From Hyphomicrobiales bacterium (GTDB taxonomy: Bacteria; Pseudomonadota; Alphaproteobacteria; Rhizobiales; Methyloligellaceae), in contig JANQLP010000030.1 of assembly GCA_028280515.1 (NCBI GenBank), forward strand, positions 1-58,796: a stretch of DNA of 58,796 bases, given 5' to 3'. Both the position numbers and the translations under genes were made by a program. This document shows positions 52,971-58,796 of the stretch, in pieces; the stretch's first letter is position 1, and the number at the start of each line of letters is the position of its first letter. The notes beneath the pieces were generated by a model. That model saw nothing but the letters and a program-made list of their open reading frames with translations, was not told the origin of the DNA and did not search any database.

Positions 52971-53993
52971 CTACAGGATGCGGCCGTTCAGTTCCACCTG
53001 AGACACGATCTGCTGGGCGTCGAGCAGATGCCGGTACCACTCGACCGTGACGGTACGCGAGCCCAGGTCCACGTCGCCCTTCTTGATGGCCTGGTAGATC
53101 TCGTTGACCGCGAACGCCACGTCGTATTTCGCTTTGTATCCAAGAACCTCGCGCGCCTTCTCGAATGAAGCGTTGTAGTTGCGCCGGTCGTTGTTGTCCG
53201 GAAGCGTCTCGATCGTCACCGGGAAGGGGAGGTTCTCCCGCACGGTGAAGGCCAGCGCGCGGATCTGGTAGTTGTCCCGGCCGATGTTGAACAGCTGCTG
53301 ATTGACCTTCCCGGTGGGCTGTTCGGCAATTGCCATGAACGCGCGCGCGACGTCGCGGACGTGAACCAGCGGGCGCCATTGTTCGCCGCCGCCCATGACG
53401 GTCAGGCGGCCCTTCTGGACGGCATCGCGTGTCATCTGGTTGACCACCAGGTCGAAACGCATGCGCCGTGCGAGACCGAACACGGTGGCGTTGCGCGTCG
53501 CGGAGACGCAGAACGACTTGTCGCCCATCTCCATCACATGCTGCTCGGCGCGATAGGTCGATGTTGCATATTCCGTGAGCGGGTTCGCCGGGCTCTCCTC
53601 CGTCAGGTCGGTGGATTCCCCGAAACCGTATACCGAGCAGGAACTCGCCAGAATGTAACGTGGGACGCCGGCGGACTTGGCTGCTTCGGCCACATGGGCG
53701 CGGCCTTTGTAATTGATCGACGTGGTCAGGTCGGGGTTGAGGTTTCCTGCCGGATCGTTGGAAAGTGCCGCGAGGTCCATCACGACGTCAATGCCTTCGA
53801 GATCCGATTGACTGACGTCCCGGATATCGGTCTTCAGAACTGAAAACCGCTTGTTGTTCAGAAAGTCGCGCATCAGGTGCTCACCGAAAAAGAAGCGGTC
53901 AAGCGCGACGACTTCATGACCTGCGTCGAGCGCCATGTCGACGAGCGTCGTTCCTATGTAACCGCCGGCTCCGGTGATCAGGATTTTTGCCAC
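52971..53993 (-). CDS. SDR nucleotide-sugar epimerase/dehydratase with altered active site
   Basis: 340 residues from a GTG start (GGGAGG seven bases before). It is an extended SDR with the NAD motif TGAGGYIGTTLVDMA and ILASSCSVYGFGES. The active-site motif Tyr-x3-Lys reads YATST (Tyr142, Thr146): the lysine is replaced. The codons are clear on the sequence. It may use another residue or have lost redox activity. It follows the aminotransferase gene by 39 bp. Confidence 0.88.
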   Translation of the reverse strand: MAKILITGAGGYIGTTLVDMALDAGHEVVALDRFFFGEHLMRDFLNNKRFSVLKTDIRDVSQSDLEGIDVVMDLAALSNDPAGNLNPDLTTSINYKGRAHVAEAAKSAGVPRYILASSCSVYGFGESTDLTEESPANPLTEYATSTYRAEQHVMEMGDKSFCVSATRNATVFGLARRMRFDLVVNQMTRDAVQKGRLTVMGGGEQWRPLVHVRDVARAFMAIAEQPTGKVNQQLFNIGRDNYQIRALAFTVRENLPFPVTIETLPDNNDRRNYNASFEKAREVLGYKAKYDVAFAVNEIYQAIKKGDVDLGSRTVTVEWYRHLLDAQQIVSQVELNGRIL

Positions 53994-54032
53994 AACCTAC
54001 CTCCCGCTGATGCCTTGCACCGCAGTTTCGTG

Positions 54033-55178
54033 TCACGCGGCCTTGCGCGTCAGACGGTCAAGCTCATGCCGGACCGTTTCGATAACGTGTTTCTGTTCTT
54101 TGTTCTCCAATGTGGGATAGAGCGGCAGGCTGATCGTGCCGTCGCCCCATGTGTGCGAGTGGATGTGGTCGTTTGGACCGTACCCGTATTTCTCGCGGTA
54201 GTATGTGAGCGTCGGGACGCTCCGGTAGTTGACCGTGCAGCCGACGCCCGCCGCGTTCAGCGCCAGGATCAGATCGTCGCGGATCGTCTCGTCGACACAT
54301 ATCGGAAACAGGTGCCGCGCGTGCCGGACGCCGGGAACCGGTGCCTGGAGGCGGATGCGTTCATCGGCGGCGAAGGCCGTCTCGTAGGCGCTGGCGATCT
54401 CTTCGCGGCGTGCGAGCTTTTCGTCGACGACCCGGATCTGATGTGGCAGCAGCGCCGCCTGAAGATCGGGCAGATTGGCCTTCACGCCGAGGCTCACCAT
54501 GTCCCAGTGATTGTATTTCTGGTTGCGGAACCGGTCGACGGCGCCCGCGGACATTCCATGCAGACGCGCGGTCGCCAGTCTGGCTGCCAGGTCGTCGTCG
54601 CGCGTGATGATGGCGCCGCCTTCGCCGCAGGTGACATTCTTCGTGGCATAGAATGAGAAGACCGCCGCATCGGAGTGGGTGCCCGGTCGCTCGCCGTGGA
54701 GTGCGCCCTCAAAACAATGGGCGCAATCCTCGATGATGTGAATGTCGGGTCCGACGACGGCACGGACGGCGCCGATGTCCACCATCTGACCATAGAGATG
54801 AACGGGAATGATGGCGCGCGTCTTGTCGCTTAAAACCTGTTTGATCGTGTCCGGCGTTATCAGCAGGGTCTCCGGACAGACATCGGCAAAGACGGGCTTC
54901 GCGCCGACGAGCTCGGCGATGTTCGCCGTGGCAATGAACGTCATGGCCGGGACAATGACCTCATCTCCTGGCCTGATATCGAGTGCCAGCAGGGTCGCAA
55001 GAGCGCCGTTCGTCCAGCTGTTAGTGAGCAGCGCGTGAGGCACGTCGAAGAAGGTACGCAACTGCGCCTCGACATCACGCCCGACCTGGCCGGACGTCAG
55101 AATGGGACTGTCGAGAACCGCGGCGATGGAGCCTGCATCTTCTGCGCCGAGCTGATGCTTGTAGAATGCAACCTTCAT
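54033..55178 (-). CDS. DegT/DnrJ/EryC1/StrS family sugar aminotransferase
   Basis: 381 residues from MKVAFYKHQLG. PLP-binding Lys180 is in SFYATKNVTCGEGG, and IEDCAHCFEG (Asp151) and the N-terminal LTSGQVGRDVEAQL are typical. Such enzymes aminate a keto-sugar nucleotide, so the polymer probably contains an amino sugar. The frame continues upstream to 55616 but crosses into noncoding sequence. It is first of a three-gene minus-strand unit with the epimerase and GT4. Confidence 0.93.
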   Translation of the reverse strand: MKVAFYKHQLGAEDAGSIAAVLDSPILTSGQVGRDVEAQLRTFFDVPHALLTNSWTNGALATLLALDIRPGDEVIVPAMTFIATANIAELVGAKPVFADVCPETLLITPDTIKQVLSDKTRAIIPVHLYGQMVDIGAVRAVVGPDIHIIEDCAHCFEGALHGERPGTHSDAAVFSFYATKNVTCGEGGAIITRDDDLAARLATARLHGMSAGAVDRFRNQKYNHWDMVSLGVKANLPDLQAALLPHQIRVVDEKLARREEIASAYETAFAADERIRLQAPVPGVRHARHLFPICVDETIRDDLILALNAAGVGCTVNYRSVPTLTYYREKYGYGPNDHIHSHTWGDGTISLPLYPTLENKEQKHVIETVRHELDRLTRKAA

Positions 55179-55455
55179 GGACCTCAACTTCGTATGGTCT
55201 TTGTGCCGGTTTGTGAGATTGCGACCCTTGAATCCTGCACAAAGAATGCCGCGTTTTTGAAAACTGGCAACTTCGGTCAGTCTGAATTCAATCGGGATTT
55301 GCGCGGTTTTGTAAGCAGTATCAGGCGTTAACATTAATGGCCTAAGCGATGCGATACCGGGCCCCGCAAGGGAGTATTGGGCCGGCGCAGGTAGCCGGTC
55401 TCGGAGCTGGTTTGGATGCACTCGAGGGTGGTGTCTGACGCAGCTCTGCTTTTGG

Positions 55456-56328
55456 CTAGCGGCGTTTCGTCGGTTCGGCGCCGCGGTCCGTCGCGCTGAA
55501 CGTGGAATAATCGGGAATCCACAACCGGTCGGGTATGAGGGCGACCACCGCGTCGACGAGCGGCAGGAGAAGTCTCGACACACGGTAGGCGAACGGCGTT
55601 GCGCAGACCCAGGCAACCACGATCAACGCCGGTGCGACGCCTCCGACAATGTCGTCTGTGAGCCAATGGGCGCCGCCCACCAGACGCGGCAGGCTGAACA
55701 CAATCGCCAGGACCAGCATCGCCAGGAAGAACCTGCGCTCGGCATAGAACCAGAAGAAAAACGCGACCGAGAAGAGGATGAAGGAATGGTCTCCGGGGAA
55801 GCTGTAGATCGAGATGTCCTTGGTCGCGAAGCCCGGCAGCAGGTCTGAGAACCTCAGCGCTTCGTCGACGACCAATGTGGGCGAGTGGCGCTGAAACGGC
55901 AAAACCGTTCTGATCAGGATATGGACGGTAAACGGGAGGACCAGAAGCGGAATCGCCAGCGCGCCAAGCGCGACCGCGCGCCTGTTCTGGGTCTCGCGCC
56001 GTTCGCCCCAGAGCCACCAGATGATGATCGCCGTGCACAACGAACCGGAGATCAGATCTACGGAGCGGTGATTGGCTGCGCCCCAGAACAGCAACCACCC
56101 GTCTCCGAGTGACAAAGAGCCGTTCAGTGCGCGAAACCAGGAAACATCGACCAGATCCCACGCAACCCGTGTGAAAGGGACGATCCAGCTGACGATCAAC
56201 ACCGCCGCGATGACGTGGAAACGAACAAATACATCCCACGCCCAACGGTCCGTCGGAATGCTTGGACCATCGAATCGCAGGCGCGTTTCGTCGCGCACAT
56301 CCGTGCCGCGTTTTGAGGCCGCCGACAC
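55456..56328 (-). CDS. PAP2-family membrane phosphatase
   Basis: 290 residues from the GTG at 56328 (GGGGAGCAAAAACT before it). Six hydrophobic segments and the phosphatase motifs: SFPGDHSFI in place of the usual PSGH, and SLPRLVGGAHWLTDD (R-x5-H-x3-D). Members dephosphorylate lipid phosphates such as undecaprenyl pyrophosphate, which would recycle the carrier used by the neighbouring polysaccharide genes. A TTG at 56346 is an alternative start. Confidence 0.82.
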   Translation of the reverse strand: MSAASKRGTDVRDETRLRFDGPSIPTDRWAWDVFVRFHVIAAVLIVSWIVPFTRVAWDLVDVSWFRALNGSLSLGDGWLLFWGAANHRSVDLISGSLCTAIIIWWLWGERRETQNRRAVALGALAIPLLVLPFTVHILIRTVLPFQRHSPTLVVDEALRFSDLLPGFATKDISIYSFPGDHSFILFSVAFFFWFYAERRFFLAMLVLAIVFSLPRLVGGAHWLTDDIVGGVAPALIVVAWVCATPFAYRVSRLLLPLVDAVVALIPDRLWIPDYSTFSATDRGAEPTKRR

Positions 56329-56490
56329 AGTTTTTGCTCCCCGCAACTCGCGTCAACGAACAGCCTGAGTGGCCCGTCCGCCGGTACGCAAAGCTCGCAT
56401 CGGTCGAAATTGTAACAGTTTTGTGATGGTGGCGTCGACCTCTACCTGTCGATGCAGTGCCGCGGTCAGGGCAATCAAGGGTTGTAGAAA

Positions 56491-56566
56491 TGGTGCCGGC
56501 TGGAGGATTCGAACCCCCGACCTACTGATTACAAATCAGCCGCTCTACCACCTGAGCTAAGCCGGC
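56491..56566 (-). tRNA. tRNA-Thr (anticodon TGT)
   Basis: A 76-nt cloverleaf: acceptor GCCGGCT pairs with AGCCGGC, the D arm has AGCTCAGGTGGTAGAGC, the anticodon arm CTGATTTGTAATCAG gives TGT for ACA/ACG codons, the T arm has GGTTCGAATCC, and CCA is encoded. Confidence 0.97.
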
Positions 56567-56870
56567 AACCTGTCCCGGCCTATTTCTGAACACATTCGCA
56601 GGCCGTGAGGCGGCCTCTTATCGCGAGCCCGCCTGTGAAGACCTGTTAGTTTAAAACCGTGCCGCCTACAACACCCGTTGTTCCGGATCACACAGATTCT
56701 CCCGGTTTTCCGGTATGCTTCAGACGCGGGTTCACCCCGTGAGACAGTTCACATCCCGAAATATTGATCAATTCATTCGCCAAATGCCGGGGGTGGGGGC
56801 GACTCGGGGCACCGCTTCGGGTACTCTTCAAATGCCGGGGGTCAAACTTTGATGCTGCAGGGAGGCGTCA
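56567..56870. other. Intergenic region with 14-bp direct repeats
   Basis: No gene is apparent. It contains CAAATGCCGGGGGT twice, at 56781-56794 and 56829-56842, 48 bp apart, just upstream of the Tyr-rich protein gene. The spacing is near four and a half helical turns. They may be regulator sites for that gene. The left part must hold the tRNA-Thr promoter, which I could not pin down. Confidence 0.5.
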
Positions 56871-57251
56871 ATGAAGTTGCGAAGCGTTCTGTTCGCGCTC
56901 TCATTCGTGCTGGCTTTGGTGGTCGCCAAACCGGAGAAGGCGGATGCGGGTGTCTACATCTCATTTGGCTATGGCGGCGGGTACTATCCGTCGCGGTACT
57001 ACTACCGTCCGTCCTACGGTTTCGGTTATTACTATCGTCCGTACCGCCGGCATTATTACGGGTATTACACCCCGACGTACCGGTATTATGGAAAGCGTCG
57101 TCATTACAAGAAGCGCCGCTATTACAAGAAGCGCCGCTACTACGGCAAGCGCAAGTACTACAAGAAGCGCAAGTACTATAAGAAGCGTAAGTATTACGCC
57201 AAGCGCAAACACAAGCGCCGCTACTATCGGACCTACTACCGTTACTGGTAG
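56871..57251 (+). CDS. Exported Tyr/Arg/Lys-rich repeat protein
   Basis: 126 residues with a strong ribosome-binding site (AGGGAGGCGTCA). A signal peptide (residues 1 to about 26, ending KADA-GVY) precedes a mature chain of about 100 residues with 35 tyrosines. The first half is Tyr/Gly/Pro/Arg, the second half is a hexapeptide repeat of the form basic-basic-Tyr-Tyr-x-Lys, six copies. No cysteine and no enzyme domain. The very high charge and Tyr content suggest binding to an anionic polymer or tyrosine cross-linking at the cell surface. I recognise no named family. Confidence 0.85.
   Translation: MKLRSVLFALSFVLALVVAKPEKADAGVYISFGYGGGYYPSRYYYRPSYGFGYYYRPYRRHYYGYYTPTYRYYGKRRHYKKRRYYKKRRYYGKRKYYKKRKYYKKRKYYAKRKHKRRYYRTYYRYW
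57096..57203 (+). repeat. Six tandem 18-bp coding repeats
   Basis: Six 18-bp units encode (R/K)(R/K)YY(K/G/A)K, the first with His for one Tyr. The codons differ between copies at wobble positions, so the repeat has been kept at protein level rather than being newly copied. Confidence 0.9.
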
Positions 57252-57293
57252 GACGGCGAAAGCTCCGTCACCACGTTTCGAACGTTTGACCTT

Positions 57294-57331
57294 TGTGCGG
57301 GACCTGATCCTTAAGGGATCGGGCCCGCACA
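57294..57331. terminator. Long hairpin between convergent genes
   Basis: TGTGCGGG (57294-57301) pairs with CCCGCACA (57324-57331), and inside it CCTGATCC pairs with GGATCGGG with one G-T pair around a TTAAG loop. About 16 base pairs in all. No T-run follows on either strand, yet its place between the Tyr-rich gene and rlmB suggests a bidirectional transcription stop. Confidence 0.5.
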
Positions 57332-58102
57332 TCAGTCTTGTGTGTGCAACGCAAGCGTGTGCAGCGCGACGGCCGCGGCATTGGAAACGTTCAGACTGGC
57401 AATCGATCCGACCGTTGTCACGCGGCACAACAGATCACATTTTTCCTGTGTGAGGCGCCGCAGTCCCTTGTGCTCGGCCCCGAGGGCCAGCGCGCATGGG
57501 AACGAGATGTCCGCCGTTTCAAGGGGATGTTCGGTGGAACTGTCGAGGCCGATCCGCTGAAAACCTGCATCGCCCATTTCATCCAGTGCGCGCGCCAGAT
57601 TGGCGACCAGAATGACCGGGACATGTTCGACCGCTCCGCTTGCGGCCTTGGCGACGACGCCGTCCAACGGTGGACTGTTGCGGTGGGTCATGACGGCGCC
57701 AAGCGCGCCGAATGCGGCGGCAGAGCGCAGGATCGCGCCAAGATTGTGGGGATCGGTGATCTGGTCCAGCACCAGCAGCGGTCCGGGTGGGGGCGGGCCG
57801 GCAAGGATTTCCGGGAGCGAAGGTTGCGCGAGCGACGCCGCCTCGATCATCACGCCCTGATGAACGGCGTCGCGGCCGAGTCGGCGCGTCAGCTCATCGG
57901 GCCGAACCTCGGTGACGGTGACATCGGGCTCAATCGATCCCTCCAGTCGCGCCAGGCCGTTGCGGGTGGCGAAAACGTCGGAAATCTGCCGTTCCGGATT
58001 GGCAAGAGCGGCGCTGACCGCGTGCACGCCATAGATTTTCTCCAGCGACGACGGCGCCGGCCGGGTCTTTTTCCGCCCGGCTGGTTTTCTGCGGTTTTTC
58101 AT
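57332..58102 (-). CDS. rlmB: 23S rRNA 2'-O-ribose methyltransferase RlmB (SPOUT, TrmH family)
   Basis: 256 residues from MKNRRKPAGRKK. A substrate-binding N-terminal domain (YGVHAVSAALANPERQI) is followed by the SpoU fold with motif 1 LDQITDPHNLGAILRSAAAFG, motif 2 ALALGAEHKGL and motif 3 GSIASLNVSNAAAVAL, the SAM-binding knot. RlmB methylates G2251 of 23S rRNA. The basic N-terminal tail (first 20 residues) is usual. It is divergent from the tRNA-tuf unit. Confidence 0.94.
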   Translation of the reverse strand: MKNRRKPAGRKKTRPAPSSLEKIYGVHAVSAALANPERQISDVFATRNGLARLEGSIEPDVTVTEVRPDELTRRLGRDAVHQGVMIEAASLAQPSLPEILAGPPPPGPLLVLDQITDPHNLGAILRSAAAFGALGAVMTHRNSPPLDGVVAKAASGAVEHVPVILVANLARALDEMGDAGFQRIGLDSSTEHPLETADISFPCALALGAEHKGLRRLTQEKCDLLCRVTTVGSIASLNVSNAAAVALHTLALHTQD

Positions 58103-58288
58103 GGGATTGAGTGATAGTGCTGGCAATCGCCAAGAGCAAGGAAGATGCGCTGTCGAAGGGCCCCCGCGCCGAATCGGCTGAAAGGCCTTCTTGCTACTGT
58201 CTTCGCCTTCACCGCACATAACCGCAACCGACATTGCGGGCGCCAGGGTCAAAACGGCAATTTTTTGATTGTTTTCTTTGATTTGCAG

Positions 58289-58318
58289 TTGACAGAAAGG
58301 GTCCCGTTTCTCCATAAC
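58289..58318 (+). promoter_or_regulatory. Candidate promoter of the tRNA-Tyr / tRNA-Gly / tuf unit
   Basis: A consensus -35 TTGACA (58289-58294) is followed after 18 bp by CATAAC (58313-58318), about 65 bp before tRNA-Tyr. The -10 is weaker than consensus. Confidence 0.5.
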
Positions 58319-58382
58319 CTCGTTTGGACCTCCCTGCCGGTTTCCGGCGGGGCATTTCTGTATGGATAATTTTCCGGTTTAA

Positions 58383-58467
58383 GGAGGGGTGCCCGAGTGG
58401 TTAAAGGGGACGGGCTGTAAACCCGTTGGCTATGCCTACGTTGGTTCGAATCCAACCCCCTCCACCA
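58383..58467 (+). tRNA. tRNA-Tyr (anticodon GTA)
   Basis: An 85-nt type II tRNA: GGAGGGG acceptor pairs with CCCCTCC, anticodon arm CGGGCTGTAAACCCG gives GTA, a long variable arm (TTGGCTATGCCTACG region) follows, the T arm is GGTTCGAATCC, and CCA is encoded. Confidence 0.97.
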
Positions 58468-58564
58468 GTCGGAGGATAAAACGAAGAAAACGGCCTCGAA
58501 AGGCGGAACGAGACCAGCGAAGGCCCAACTGAGGTTTCGGAATTCGAACTTCTCTTGAAGTTAA

Positions 58565-58796
<232 letters not shown>

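Noticed and set aside
57096-57203. Short regular repeats as a CRISPR array
   Set aside because: The 18-bp units are directly adjacent with no spacers and are in frame inside a coding gene.

Overview
The window is a GC-rich chromosomal segment from an alphaproteobacterium, most likely of the order Hyphomicrobiales. I infer this from protein style (GTP and TTG starts aside, the housekeeping proteins look alphaproteobacterial) and from the order rlmB / tRNA-Tyr / tRNA-Gly / tuf at the right end; the genus cannot be named from sequence alone. I see no phage, insertion sequence, plasmid or CRISPR signature. Most genes are ordinary core genes, with three accessory-looking blocks.

Layout. 1-10 kb: the end of a rhomboid protease, a CBS protein, a patatin-like lipase, hisI, folE, a NifU-like scaffold, an ornithine cyclodeaminase relative, yidD, thrS, a pirin and an exported von Willebrand A protein. 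10-24 kb: nitroreductase and flavin reductase, a CoA-lyase/MaoC pair, a lytic-transglycosylase-like protein, an Hpt/CheY pair, NAD kinase, cutA, a 38-codon membrane-protein gene with its own apparent promoter and terminator, a long divergent aat, a tartrate-dehydrogenase/GarR-like divergent pair, and two cyclic-nucleotide-binding proteins, one fused to a SulP transporter.

24-40 kb: a self-contained oxalate catabolism island. One arm (minus strand) runs tctC-tctB-tctA, then a GntR regulator, oxc and frc, with an IclR regulator downstream. The other arm (plus strand) runs sucC-like, sucD-like, a fused NAD-linked formate dehydrogenase beta subunit, the alpha subunit, and then a separately promoted 58-residue membrane protein. 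Proposed flow: uptake by the Tct transporter, CoA charging by Frc (perhaps primed by, or coupled to ATP through, the SucCD-like pair), decarboxylation by Oxc to formyl-CoA, and oxidation of formate to CO2 with NADH formation. Four promoter regions in the island share a TGGTATACCA-like dyad that fits the FadR/GntR operator rule TnGTnnACnA, so they are probably one regulon.

40-56 kb: a Wzx/Wzy-type exopolysaccharide locus with a polyprenyl-phosphate sugar transferase, GDP-mannose supply and epimerase genes, a WecG-type transferase, a Wzc/ExoP-like protein without its tyrosine tail, flippase, polymerase, two GT4 transferases, an SDR epimerase without the usual catalytic lysine, a DegT aminotransferase and a PAP2 phosphatase. 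56-58.8 kb: tRNA-Thr, a signal-peptide protein made almost entirely of Tyr, Arg and Lys with an 18-bp coding repeat, rlmB, tRNA-Tyr, tRNA-Gly and the start of tuf.
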